Source: Actinomycetes bacterium (GTDB taxonomy: Bacteria; Actinomycetota; Acidimicrobiia; Acidimicrobiales; CADCSY01). Taken from it: a stretch of DNA of 28,957 nt. Each line of letters opens with the position of its first letter. Position 1 is the first letter of the stretch. Of this stretch, positions 6,915 to 16,100 are shown one piece after another. The DNA lies in contig JAODBP010000262.1 of the NCBI GenBank assembly GCA_025464025.1, forward strand, positions 1 to 28,957. Reading direction: 5' to 3'. The position numbers were made by a program, and so were the translations under genes. The notes under the pieces are model-generated. The model ran no database searches, was not told where the DNA came from, and worked only from the letters and a program-made list of their open reading frames with translations.

Positions 6915-9167
6915 TCAACCACGGCCCATGCGCTCGCCGATGGCGCCGGCCCGGCGGAGGGCGGCGAGCTCGTCGGCGTCGGCGACCTCGCCGAGCACCT
7001 CGTCGTTGTGCTGGCCCAGCGTCGGCGACGGCAACCGCATCCAGCGCTCGACCGAGGCGAAGCGGAAGGGCATCGTCGGCACGTCCGTCCTCCCCGTCAC
7101 CGGGTGGTCCTCGACCTCGAAGAGCCGGCGGTGCCGGAGCTGCGGGTTGGCGTCGATGTCGCGGGCGGCGATCACGACCTCGGCCGGCACGCCCGCGGCG
7201 GCCAGCGCCTCCGCCGCGGCGACCGCGTCCTGGCTCGCGAACCACGCCCCGAGCCGCTCGTCGAGGGCGTCGTGGGCCGCCCGACGACCGTCGGCGGTCG
7301 CCAGCCCGGCATCCGGCTCCCAGCCCAGGTGCCCACGGAGCGCCTCCCACTGGACGTCGTCGGCGACGGCCAGGGCCACCCACGCGTCGTCCCCCGCGCA
7401 CCGGTACGCACCCTGCGGCGCGGCGAGCGGGCCGCGGTTCCCCTCCCGCCCGAGCACCACGCCGTGCACGTCGTGCTCGAACACCGCCTCGGCGGCGGCG
7501 TTCAGCGCCGCCTCGACCATGGTGGCCTCGACGAGCACCCCGACACCGGTCCGCTCCCGCTGGCGGAGGGCGAGCAGCGTGGCGAACACCGCGTGCATCC
7601 CGGCCAGCGGATCGCACGCGCCCCGCACGAGCACCGGCGGCCCGTCCGCGAGCCCGGTGACCCACGCCATGCCGGTGACGGACTCCATGGTCTGGGCGAA
7701 CCCCGTCCGGTCGCGCCACGGCCCGTCGAGCCCGAACGCCGGCATCCGCACCAGCAGCGCCCTCGGGTTCAGCTCGTGGATGCGGTCCCAGCCGAGGCCG
7801 AACTGGTCGAGGACGCGTGGGGTGAAGTTCTCGACCACCACGTCGGCGGTGGCCACGAGCCGCTCGAACAGGTCGACGCCCTCGGGCGTGGCCAGGTCGA
7901 GCGTCGTGCCCCGCTTGTTGGCGTTGGCCGCGTGGAAGATCGGGCCCCACTCCCACCAGCGGTCCTCGGTGGGGGGCCGCACCGCGGCGAAGCGCATGGG
8001 GTCCGGTCGGCCGACCGACTCGACCTTGACGACGTCGGCCCCCAGGCACCCCAGCACGTGGGCGCCGGCCGGGCCGGCCCACCACGCCGTGAGGTCGAGC
8101 ACGCGGATCCCGGCGAGCGGCAGCCCGTCGTGCGCGCCGGGCGCCGGGCGCGCGTCCCACTCGACCGCGTTGGCCCGGGGCGCGGGCACCGGGCCGGGCA
8201 TCGGGGCCTCGACGTCGCCCAGGCGGTACGGCGGACGCGGCTGTCGCAACCGGCCCGAGGCCGACGGTCGGAGCACGCCCCGGGCGACGAACTGCTCGAA
8301 GTCCGGCGCCGTCGCCCCGTCGAGCACCGGCGCGGCGGGGATGCGGAAGTCGGACGCATCGGCGAGGACCTCGTCCGACGTCCGTGCCGTCGTGTAGGTC
8401 CGCACGGCGTCGAGGAACTCGTCGCGCCGGGCGAAGCGCAGGGGTGCCTTCGCCAGGTCGAGGTCCTCCAGCAGGTCGGGGCGACCGATCTGCACCAGGA
8501 AGTCGTGGAACTGGGTGGCGCTGTTGGTCGTGACGACGACCCAGCCGTCGGCCGTGGGCAGGATCGACGGGACCTCGATCACCCGCCCGGTGCCGGCGAT
8601 CGGCGGGCGCCCCGCCATGTCGGCGTACACCGACGGATAGGTCGACATGGTGATCGCCATGCAGTCGAGCATCGCCACGTCGACGTGCTCGGGCCGCCCG
8701 GTCCGGAGGGCCGCCGTCGCCGCCAGGGCGGCGAACGTCCCCGTCATCCACTCCCCGAGCCGGCCGCCAGCGGCCAGCGGCGGATCCTCGGGCAGGCCGC
8801 GGTGGCCCATCGAACCGCAGGCGGCCTGGAGCGTGAACTCGGTCGCCGGCCGATCGACCCACGGCCCGTCGACGCCGAACGGCGTGATCGTCACCACGAC
8901 ACGGGCCGCGCCGACGTCGGCCGGGTCGTCGGTGACGAGGACGTCCGCCGCACCGAGGAGGTCGGCGTCATCGGCGACTGAGCGCTTCCCGGCGTGGAGG
9001 TACTCGAACAGGAGGCCGTCCCGCCACGACCGCATGGGGTCGTCCGCCGGCTCGACCTTGACCACGTCCGCACCGGCGTCGACGAGCAGCTTCGTGCAGT
9101 ACGGGCCGGCGATGCCGGACGTCCGGTCGAGCACTCGCACACCCTCGAGCGGGCTTGGCGTCGGCAT
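6915..9167 (-). CDS. Tandem family III CoA-transferase (CaiB/BaiF, duplicated)
   Basis: A 750-residue protein with two consecutive CaiB/BaiF units: residues about 5-320 (LEGVRVLDRTSGIAGPYCTK) and about 350-735 (LAGIRVLDLTAWWAGPAGAH). This family moves CoA between carboxylic acids through an aspartyl-CoA intermediate. The first unit keeps the expected aspartate, Asp168 in VAMLDCM, matching Asp169 of formyl-CoA transferase. In the second unit the equivalent position is Glu552 (ATMVEAAL). The first unit is shorter and lacks much of the central segment, so it is partly eroded although it keeps the catalytic residue. ATG at 9167 is used; upstream bases suggest a leaderless start. Neighbouring SDR, hydratase and amidohydrolase genes point to catabolism of an acyl-CoA substrate, identity unknown. 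Confidence 0.92.
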   Translation of the reverse strand: MPTPSPLEGVRVLDRTSGIAGPYCTKLLVDAGADVVKVEPADDPMRSWRDGLLFEYLHAGKRSVADDADLLGAADVLVTDDPADVGAARVVVTITPFGVDGPWVDRPATEFTLQAACGSMGHRGLPEDPPLAAGGRLGEWMTGTFAALAATAALRTGRPEHVDVAMLDCMAITMSTYPSVYADMAGRPPIAGTGRVIEVPSILPTADGWVVVTTNSATQFHDFLVQIGRPDLLEDLDLAKAPLRFARRDEFLDAVRTYTTARTSDEVLADASDFRIPAAPVLDGATAPDFEQFVARGVLRPSASGRLRQPRPPYRLGDVEAPMPGPVPAPRANAVEWDARPAPGAHDGLPLAGIRVLDLTAWWAGPAGAHVLGCLGADVVKVESVGRPDPMRFAAVRPPTEDRWWEWGPIFHAANANKRGTTLDLATPEGVDLFERLVATADVVVENFTPRVLDQFGLGWDRIHELNPRALLVRMPAFGLDGPWRDRTGFAQTMESVTGMAWVTGLADGPPVLVRGACDPLAGMHAVFATLLALRQRERTGVGVLVEATMVEAALNAAAEAVFEHDVHGVVLGREGNRGPLAAPQGAYRCAGDDAWVALAVADDVQWEALRGHLGWEPDAGLATADGRRAAHDALDERLGAWFASQDAVAAAEALAAAGVPAEVVIAARDIDANPQLRHRRLFEVEDHPVTGRTDVPTMPFRFASVERWMRLPSPTLGQHNDEVLGEVADADELAALRRAGAIGERMGRG

Positions 9168-9208
9168 GCTTCGTATATTGCATGAGATAGGGCAGCGAGG
9201 TGGGGGCC
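9165..9208. promoter_or_regulatory. Divergent promoter region between the CoA-transferase and amidohydrolase genes
   Basis: This short AT-rich spot separates two divergent starts. On the minus strand CAATAT (9180-9175) ends seven bases before the ATG at 9167, fitting a leaderless start. On the plus strand TATATT (9174-9179) could serve as a -10, and AGGTGGGGG (9198-9206) is a clear Shine-Dalgarno site for ATG 9209. CATGC (9165-9169) and GCATG (9180-9184) form an inverted repeat around the TATA core, so one regulator could act on both genes. Confidence 0.4.
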
Positions 9209-10498
9209 ATGGATCCGAACGAGCTCATCCTGATCAGCGTCGACGACCACATCTGTGAGCCGCCCGACATGTTCGACGCCCACGTGCCGGCGAAGTACCG
9301 GGACGTGGCGCCGAAGGTCGTGGTGGAGGACGGCCGCCAGCAGTGGGTCTACTTCGACCGGCCCGGGCGCGACCTCGGCCTCAACGCCGTGGCCGGCAAG
9401 CCGCGCGAGCTCTTCAACGTCGACGCCGTCCGCTACGACGAGATGCGGCCCGGCTGCTACCAGGTCGACGAGCGGGTGCGCGACATGAACGCCGGCGGGC
9501 AGCTCGCCGGGCTCAACTTCCCGAACTTCACCGGCTTCTCCGGCCAGGTCCTGAACCAGGGACCCGACCCGGCGATCAACGAGGTGATGATCCGGGCGTA
9601 CAACGACTGGCACGTCGACGAGTGGTGCGGCGCCCACCCCGGCCGGTTCATCCCGTGCGGGATCCTCCCGCTGTGGGACGTCGAGAAGGCGGCGGCCGAG
9701 GTGCGCCGGCTGGCCGACAAGGGGTGCCACGCCGTCACGTTCTCGGAGAACCCCGAGGCGCTGGACATGCCGTCGGTCCACTCCGGCGCGTGGGACCCGC
9801 TCTTCGCCGCCGCGTCCGACGTCGGCACCGTCCTGTGCTGCCACGTCGGCTCGTCGTCGCGGTCAGCCCCGGCCGCGGTGGACGCTCCGGCCAGCGTGAA
9901 GATGACGTCGTCGTCGGTGATGTCGATCTTCACCTTCGTCGACCTGCTCTGGGCCGAGTTCTGGGGTCGGTTCCCCGACCTGCGCTTCTCGCTGACCGAG
10001 GGCGACATCGGGTGGATGCCCTACTTCCTCTGGCGGGCCGAGCACGTGCACCGGCGGCACTCGGGCTGGACCAAGCACCAGTTCCCCGACGGCATGGGGC
10101 CGCGGGAGATCTTCGAGCGCAACATCCTGTGCTGCTTCATCGGCGACGATGTCGGCGTCCGGCTGCTCGAGGACTTCAACGTCGACAACGTGTGCTGGGA
10201 GTCCGACTACCCGCACTCCGACAGCCCGTGGCCCAACGCGCCGGAGCTGGTCGCCGAGGTCATGGCCAAGGGCGCCGTCCCGGCCGACGCCGTGGCCAAG
10301 ATCACCCACGAGAACGCCATGCGGCACTACCAGTTCGACCCGTTCGCCCACCGGGCTCGGGAGCGCTGCACCGTCGGCGCCCTGCGCGCCGAGTCGCCCG
10401 ACGTCGACACCGTCACCCGGGTCGGTCGGCCGGCCGACGAGCGCGACCTGGCCAGCTGGCGGGCCATGGCCAACCGGGCGGCGGCCGCCGGCCGCTGA
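9209..10498 (+). CDS. Amidohydrolase family protein (Amidohydro_2/ACMSD-like)
   Basis: A 429-residue metal-dependent hydrolase or decarboxylase of the TIM-barrel amidohydrolase superfamily. The N-terminal motif ISVDDHICEPPDMF carries His14 and Glu17, the HxE form seen in many actinobacterial members. Other likely metal or catalytic residues are His212 (CCHVGSSS), Glu264/Asp266 (LTEGDIGW) and Asp333/His336 (WESDYPHSDSPWPN). Members act on aromatic or alicyclic ring-cleavage intermediates, but the substrate is not evident here. ATG 9209 is preferred over the in-frame GTG at 9200 because AGGTGGGGG immediately precedes it. Its divergent partner is the tandem CoA-transferase, suggesting a shared degradation pathway. 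Its stop lies 12 bases from that of the convergent kinase gene. Confidence 0.9.
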   Translation: MDPNELILISVDDHICEPPDMFDAHVPAKYRDVAPKVVVEDGRQQWVYFDRPGRDLGLNAVAGKPRELFNVDAVRYDEMRPGCYQVDERVRDMNAGGQLAGLNFPNFTGFSGQVLNQGPDPAINEVMIRAYNDWHVDEWCGAHPGRFIPCGILPLWDVEKAAAEVRRLADKGCHAVTFSENPEALDMPSVHSGAWDPLFAAASDVGTVLCCHVGSSSRSAPAAVDAPASVKMTSSSVMSIFTFVDLLWAEFWGRFPDLRFSLTEGDIGWMPYFLWRAEHVHRRHSGWTKHQFPDGMGPREIFERNILCCFIGDDVGVRLLEDFNVDNVCWESDYPHSDSPWPNAPELVAEVMAKGAVPADAVAKITHENAMRHYQFDPFAHRARERCTVGALRAESPDVDTVTRVGRPADERDLASWRAMANRAAAAGR

Positions 10499-10510
10499 GC
10501 CGCGGCTGCG

Positions 10511-11560
10511 TCAGGCGAGGGCCGCCCGCAGGGCGTCGACCACGTCGAGGTCCTCGAGGGCGGCCTCGGCCCGGCGGCGCAGCGCCACGCCCAGGTCCTG
10601 GCCGTCGCCCTGGAGGTACGACGGCATGAACGCCAGGAACGTGGCGACCACGGTGTAGCCGGCCTGCACCCGGTGGGTCGCCCACGCCTCGTCGAGGTCG
10701 ATGTCGGTCCCGCCGGCCGCTCGCACGGCGTCGGCGTAGTGCCGCAGCAGGTCGCGCTCCGACCGTCGCCGCTCCTCGATGTCGACCGACATCGTCAGGA
10801 AGTAGCTCACGTCGCGCAGGTGGGTGCTCACCCGGGACAGCCCCCAGTCGAGGAAGCCGACCCGGGAGCCGTCGAGGAAGACGTTGCCGATGTGGGTGTC
10901 GCCGTGGATGTACGTCGGCGGCCCGCTCTCCCACAGCGCGCTCAGGCGATCGTGGTGCTCGACGTACAGCTCGCCGGCGGCGATGTAGGCGGGCGTGAGG
11001 GCGTCCCCGTGCTCGTCGAGGACGTAGCGCATGCGCTGGGCCGTGGCGTCGCTCATCCGTGGCGCGGCGGCGTGGAGCCAGGGGGCAACGGCGTCGCGCG
11101 CGGCCTGGTCCTCGAACCGGGCGTGGAAGCGAGCCAGCTCCTCGAGCGCACCGGCGGCGTCGTCGGCGCTGATGCCCCACTCGCCGTTCGAGAACCGGCA
11201 CCCGGTGACCGAGAGGTCCTCGAGCAGGATGGTGAAGGCGCCGTCGTCCGACGCGGCTGCGAGGTAGGAGCGGGGGACCCGCAGGTCGACGGTCGGGGCC
11301 ACGTCGGCGTAGAACTGCGCCTCCCGCACCCCCATGCCGATGGCGCCGACCATCTCCCGATGGGCCGGGTCGAGCGGCGCCAGCTTCACGAACAGCGTGG
11401 CCGGACCTGCGCCCGCCGTGGCGTAGGTGACGCCGATCCTCACCCGCTGGTTGGTCGCGAACGAGTGGTCGAGGATCGTGACGTCGGTGACCTCGGCCCC
11501 GAGCACGTCGGACAACCAGGCGGCAGACAGGTCGGTGGCATCGACGGGAAGCGTGTGCAC
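10511..11560 (-). CDS. APH-fold phosphotransferase (aminoglycoside phosphotransferase/ecdysteroid-kinase-like)
   Basis: A 349-residue kinase-like protein. The catalytic loop is His219-Gly-Asp221-x-His-x-x-Asn226 (YIHGDTHIGN), the metal-binding motif is Asp238-Trp-Gly, and Lys59 in LFVKL is the probable ATP-binding lysine. The family phosphorylates small hydroxylated molecules; in Actinobacteria similar proteins often sit beside acyl-CoA dehydrogenase genes, and the lipid genes here fit that pattern, but no antibiotic-resistance role can be claimed. GTG 11560 is chosen because AGGT lies upstream and the product starts with a normal family N-terminus; a second GTG at 11578 would add six residues. 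It follows the diguanylate cyclase gene by 22 bases and may be co-transcribed with it. Confidence 0.85.
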   Translation of the reverse strand: MHTLPVDATDLSAAWLSDVLGAEVTDVTILDHSFATNQRVRIGVTYATAGAGPATLFVKLAPLDPAHREMVGAIGMGVREAQFYADVAPTVDLRVPRSYLAAASDDGAFTILLEDLSVTGCRFSNGEWGISADDAAGALEELARFHARFEDQAARDAVAPWLHAAAPRMSDATAQRMRYVLDEHGDALTPAYIAAGELYVEHHDRLSALWESGPPTYIHGDTHIGNVFLDGSRVGFLDWGLSRVSTHLRDVSYFLTMSVDIEERRRSERDLLRHYADAVRAAGGTDIDLDEAWATHRVQAGYTVVATFLAFMPSYLQGDGQDLGVALRRRAEAALEDLDVVDALRAALA

Positions 11561-11582
11561 CCGCCGACCTAAGCACACCTGA

Positions 11583-12491
11583 CTAGCCGCGCGTCGGCCC
11601 GCGCACGTCCGACGCGCTGCGGTTGAAGGCCCAGCTCGACTTGCCGTCCCGCTTGCTCTGGTAGAGGGCCACGTCGGCCCGTCGCAACAGGACGCCGAGG
11701 GAGCCTTCGCCCATGGCGACGCCGACGCTGGCCGTCACCGACAGGGCGAGGCCCTCGATGGCGTAGGGCTCGCCGAGCGCCTCGACGATCCTGGCGGCGA
11801 GGCCCTCCAGGTCGGCCTCGTCGTCGACCCCTGCGGCGAGGATGGTGAACTCGTCGCCGCCGTAGCGGGCGACCACGTCGCCGGGACGTACGAGGTGGTG
11901 CAGCCGGCGCCCGATCGCCTCGAGGACCGCGTCGCCGATGTGGTGGCCGTGCGCGTCGTTCACGGCCTTGAAGTCGTCGAGGTCGACGAGGCAGACGCCG
12001 ACCGTGCCGGCCGCCGCGGCCGGCTCGGCGATCCGCTCGAAGTGCCCACGCGTCGCCAGCCCGGTGACGGGATCACGACTGGCCTCGAGCTCGAGGCGGT
12101 CCTCGAGCTCCTTCAACGTCGTGATGTCACGGGTGAGCATGCACGCGTACCGCAGGGCGCCGTGCTCGTCCCGCTCGGGGATGGCCAGGCAGTGGAACCA
12201 CCGGCGGCAGTCGGGGGTCTCGTACGGGAACCGCCACTCGATGGCCTCGCCGCCGTCGAACACGCTCCGGATGGCGTCGTCCCAGTCGTCGACGACGCTC
12301 CTCGGCAGGAGCAGCTCTCGGGCCGTGCGCCCGAGGAAGGCGTCGCGGGGCAGGCCGGTCAGCGTCTCGATCGCCGGGTTCACGTAGGCGAACCGCAGCG
12401 CCGCATCGAACCGGGCCACCACATCCGGGAGCTGTTCGACGAGCTGCCGGAACCCGGACTCGTCAGTGGCAGCGCTCGCGCCACCTCTCAT
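11583..12491 (-). CDS. PAS-GGDEF diguanylate cyclase
   Basis: A 302-residue, apparently cytoplasmic signalling protein with no membrane segment. A PAS domain covers about 12-125 (FRQLVEQLPDVVARFDAALR, WRFPYETPDCRRWFHCLAIP), followed by the linker TRDITTLKELEDRLE and a GGDEF domain at about 137-295. The active-site loop is the exact GGDEF (211-215), with DPVTGLATR and LVDLDDFKAVNDAHGH also intact. An RxxD inhibitory site (Arg202-Pro-Gly-Asp205) lies five residues before GGDEF, so c-di-GMP synthesis is probably product-inhibited. No EAL or HD-GYP domain is attached. An upstream in-frame TGA leaves ATG 12491 as the first available start; this ATG lies in the loop region of a perfect 8-bp hairpin. 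Confidence 0.95.
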   Translation of the reverse strand: MRGGASAATDESGFRQLVEQLPDVVARFDAALRFAYVNPAIETLTGLPRDAFLGRTARELLLPRSVVDDWDDAIRSVFDGGEAIEWRFPYETPDCRRWFHCLAIPERDEHGALRYACMLTRDITTLKELEDRLELEASRDPVTGLATRGHFERIAEPAAAAGTVGVCLVDLDDFKAVNDAHGHHIGDAVLEAIGRRLHHLVRPGDVVARYGGDEFTILAAGVDDEADLEGLAARIVEALGEPYAIEGLALSVTASVGVAMGEGSLGVLLRRADVALYQSKRDGKSSWAFNRSASDVRGPTRG

Positions 12492-12501
12492 CCGAGAGGT
12501 G
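12482..12501 (-). promoter_or_regulatory. Hairpin enclosing the start codon of the diguanylate cyclase gene
   Basis: In the mRNA sense, CACCTCTC and GAGAGGTG form eight perfect pairs around the loop GGAT. The start codon spans the loop and the first base of the right arm. There is no Shine-Dalgarno site upstream. Such a structure could repress translation initiation or respond to an RNA-binding factor. Confidence 0.5.
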
Positions 12502-12610
12502 TCGGCAGCTTCGTCACCGAGGTTGAGTCAACGCTCCGACAACGGGACGGTGCCCTACGGCGAGCTCCTGCGGTCCATCGGTCGGGCCTGACCCTGCAGC
12601 TGGTCCTGGC

Positions 12611-13162
12611 TCACCCCGCCAAGGCCGCCGAGCGCACGGCCGCCGAGCAGTCCGGGCCCACCTCGGGAGGTCCACGGTAGGACTTCGTGCGCTGCGAACC
12701 GGGCTCGATCGTGAGCTCGGCCTCCGTGCGGAGATCGCCCGACCTCGCCATGGTGATCAGGGCGGTCGCGACCCACGAGCCCACCGCCTTCGTGCCGACG
12801 ATCGCGAACCTCGAGGAGCACAGCACGGTCTTCGGCGCGACACCCGCGGCGCGGGCCTGTCGAAGGACGTCGAGGAACGTCGATTCATCGGCCACCTCTT
12901 GCGTCCAGACCCGCCAGGCCCGGGCCGAGGTCGGCGTCGTCCCGCCGTGCCCACCGTTGTACAACAGGCGTCTCGGCACCCCACCCGGGACGTCGACCTC
13001 GAAGATCGGATCGGCGCGCAACGCGGCGACCTTGCCGCGCTCGGCCGCTGGGTCCCCACCGTCGCTGCACGCGGCGGTCGCGCTGGCGACGGCGAGGACG
13101 CCCACCGCCAGCGCGACGACCCTGCTAGTCGAGCTCCGGAACGATGATGTCGCGGTAGGCAA
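12611..13162 (-). CDS. Predicted lipoprotein of unknown function
   Basis: About 183 residues from a TTG start at 13162, which has AGAGG just upstream. The N-terminus has a basic serine-rich region, a hydrophobic core VVALAVGVLAVASA and a lipobox ending at Cys32 (ATAAC), so it should be an exported, lipid-anchored protein. The mature part contains WTQEVADESTFLDVLRQARA and SWVATALITMARSGDLRTEAEL but no family I recognise; two cysteines (Cys32 for lipidation and one in VLCSSRF) plus one near the C-terminus are present. An earlier GTG at 13213 would give an unusually long N-terminal extension before the signal. The 5' end overlaps the 3' end of the large SGNH/transglycosylase gene by 38 bases, implying co-transcription with it. 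Confidence 0.65.
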   Translation of the reverse strand: MPTATSSFRSSTSRVVALAVGVLAVASATAACSDGGDPAAERGKVAALRADPIFEVDVPGGVPRRLLYNGGHGGTTPTSARAWRVWTQEVADESTFLDVLRQARAAGVAPKTVLCSSRFAIVGTKAVGSWVATALITMARSGDLRTEAELTIEPGSQRTKSYRGPPEVGPDCSAAVRSAALAG

Positions 13163-16100
13163 CGTGACCTCTCGCCTTCGGATGGAAGGTTCCCGAGCCG
13201 GGGTGGTCCACACCGCTGCCCGTGTCGCTCTCGGCGATCATCGCGTTGATCCACTCCTCGCCGACGGACGTGCACGCCTCGTGGCCCATGAACGTGGGCA
13301 CGGCGTAGACGTAGTCGACGCCGGCCGCGGTCGCCGCGTTCTGCATCATCACAGCCATGGCGCTCACCATGTTCGCGAACCACTGCGCGATGTCGTCGGT
13401 GTAGACGACGTTGCAGACGCCCCGTTCATCACCGGGGTACATCACGTTCGGGTAGCCGACCAACAGCACCTGTGCGTTCGGAGCGCGCAGCTTGATCTCC
13501 TCGAGGGCGGTCTCGAGGTTGTCTTGGAGCCCGTCGATCACCTGCGGCTCGTAGTCGGTGAGCGGCTGTGGGTCGGTGTCGCCGCTCGAGCGGGTCAGGT
13601 AGAAGTCCGGGGCGAGGCAGTTGTGGCCGGTCTCGACCACGCACGCCTTGAGGATGTCGCCGAAGCCGGCGTCGTTCCCGCCGATCGAGATCGTGATGTG
13701 CGTCGTGTTCTCGTCGAGCCACCCCTGATCGAGCACCGGGACCTCGCCGGACTGCTCGGTGGTGAGCAGGTCCGGGATCTCGGCGCCGCTGCAGGCGACG
13801 AAGTGGAACTCGCTCACGCCAGGGTGCATCGTGCGGAGCTGGTCGTAGACGAGGTTCGAGTACGCCTGCGGGCTGCGATGGCAGGCGTTCTTGTAGTTCG
13901 CGGTGTTCTTGCCGACGTCGGAGTTCTCGAGGTACGGCTCGACGCCTTCCCCGGCCGAGTAGGAGTCGCCCATGGCGACATAGCTCACCGAAGGCTTCGC
14001 CGCGCCCACGAACGCGACCGCATCCCAAGCGATGTCGATCGGGCGGATGTCGCCCGGAAGCCCGTGGTCGTAGTCGCCCCAGGTCGTGTTGCTCAGCTCG
14101 ACCTTTGCGCCGCTGGAGAGCTGGAACGCACCGAGGTCGACCCAGAGGTTCTGGTTCCACCGCTGGTTGACGACGCGGTGGTACCAGGCCGTGCCGGTCC
14201 AGATGCGGTAGTCGGCTTGATAGGTGTCGGCGCCGTGGTCCGGGATGTGCACGAAGATCTTCTGCCAGCCGACCGCTGTCGAGGGCGGCGTCCACGTCCC
14301 GGTCGCCTTCATGGCCGTCCGGGCCGGGTCCACGGTGTGCGAGAAGTAGAAGTGGCCGAGGTAGCCGGCGCCGATCTGGTGGAAGTCGATGGCGGAGAGG
14401 GCGTTGCCCGAACCGTCGGTGGCGAAGTTCAGCAGGAAGGACCCCGGGTTCGGCACCGCCGGGCAGCCGACGAGGTTCCACTGGCTGTTCGGGAGGTCAT
14501 CCACGATGACGGCCGTCGCGGGCAGCCCCGTCAGCTCCGGGTTGCTCGGCACCCGCTCGCCCACGGGCGTGCACGCTGGTGGGTGCGGGTTCGTCCCGGC
14601 GGGTTCCGCGGCGCCTGACTGGTAGGTGTTCGCCTCCTCGACCGTACCGCTGGCGTAGAACCACGACTTCGCTCCGTGCCACCAGCACTTGCGGTCGGAC
14701 CGCGTGCAGAAGGCGGTGGTCGAGCCGGAGGTGTCGTTGGGATCGCAGTCGTTCACGGTCATGTCGCAGAACGTGTACGGCTGCGGGACGTCGAGCCAGG
14801 CGGCGAGGTTGTGGTAGGCCCGATTGCCCTGGTAGTCGAGCTGCGGGCTCTCGGCCCAGCCGAAGACCCGCTCCTGGTAGGGCCACTTCCACGGGGAGGC
14901 GGCGTCGTCGTACGTCGTGCGCAGGAACTTGTTGCGGTCCGGCTTGTAGTCCGCGTTCGCCGGGTTGTTCGTCCAGCCGACCCCGTACGGCGCACCCGCC
15001 GCCCCGGGGTCGTAGATGCCGGTGTTGTAGCCCCAGATCACGAAGTACCAGTTCTCGATCTTGGTGGGGTCACCGCCGTTGGCCAGGAGCCCCTGGGACC
15101 AGGCCTGGTTCCACTTCTGGTGGAGGATCCGCACGGCGGCGGCCATGTTCGCGGCGTAGTCCGTGGCGATCGCCTTCTTCTGCGTCGCGGTGTACAGCGT
15201 GCTTGCCGCCGTCATGCCGTCGGTGACCTGGGCGATGCCGTAGCCGCAGTCGGCGTTGCTGAAGTTCATCCCGACGATCTGGCCGCTGCCGTTGTAGACG
15301 GTGCCGTAGTAGTCGCCGACCAGCGGGTTCCCCGGGATGCCAGGAAGCGCGCTCCACGCCGCCTCCGACAGGTTCGACTCCGCCGCGAGGATCCCGAGGA
15401 GGACCTGGACGGGCATCCGACCCCCGCCGCTGAGCGCGGGGCGGGGGAACAGCGACTGCGGGCTGTACGAGCCGAGGCCGTTGTTGTTCCAGTTGGCGGG
15501 CCGCGTGATCGTGAGCTCCCCCCGCACGGCGCGGTGAGCCGCCCACTCGGTCTGCTGTGGCGTCGGCTGGACGACCTGGACCGTGTAGTCGCTCCGGGGC
15601 ACGGCGCACTTCGGCGTGGAGGTGACCGCAGTCAGCGGCGCCGGCTGGCGCACCTGCCGCGTCCGACCCTGCCCGGCGTCCCGGTCGGGATCGTCGACCA
15701 CCGGTGCCTCGGTCGACGGCCCGCCCCGGGTCCGGCTGCGGATCCTCGGCGTCGAGTCGTCCCCTCCGGTCGTCGACGACTCCTCCACCACGGTGCCGCC
15801 GTCGAGCGACACCACGTCGTCGGCGGCGGCGGCGATGGTGGGCAGCGCGCCTGATGTCCACGTGGGCCGGCCCACGACCTTCGTGGCTCCGCCGCGCCCG
15901 TAGGCGAGTGCGACCTGCCCCAGCGACCCACGCGCCGTCTCCCGACGGACGCCGCCTGCGAGGCGGAACGCCACGACGCCGTCGGTCCCGTCGACGGAGA
16001 GGAAGTCGACCTGTTCGCCGCCGCCGGGACGGAGCTCGAAGACCTGGCCCGGGCCGGATGCGAGTACTCGTGGACCGGCGTGGTCGATCTCGACGACGCG

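Noticed and set aside
9200..9208. GTG at 9200 as the start of the amidohydrolase gene.
   Set aside because: The GTG is part of the Shine-Dalgarno sequence AGGTGGGGG, which is properly placed for ATG 9209.
10498..10510. GC-rich palindrome between the amidohydrolase and kinase stops as a terminator.
   Set aside because: Only a short GCCGCGGC-type palindrome is present, which is expected by chance at this GC content.
13163..13213. GTG at 13213 as the start of the lipoprotein gene.
   Set aside because: It would place a 17-residue charged extension before the signal sequence; TTG 13162 with AGAGG upstream is more fitting, although not certain.
12687..14618. Long plus-strand open frame opposite the SGNH and lipoprotein genes.
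   Set aside because: Composition is low-complexity (Val, Arg, Ala, Asp-rich), with no motif; the minus strand has clear SGNH and golvesin motifs.
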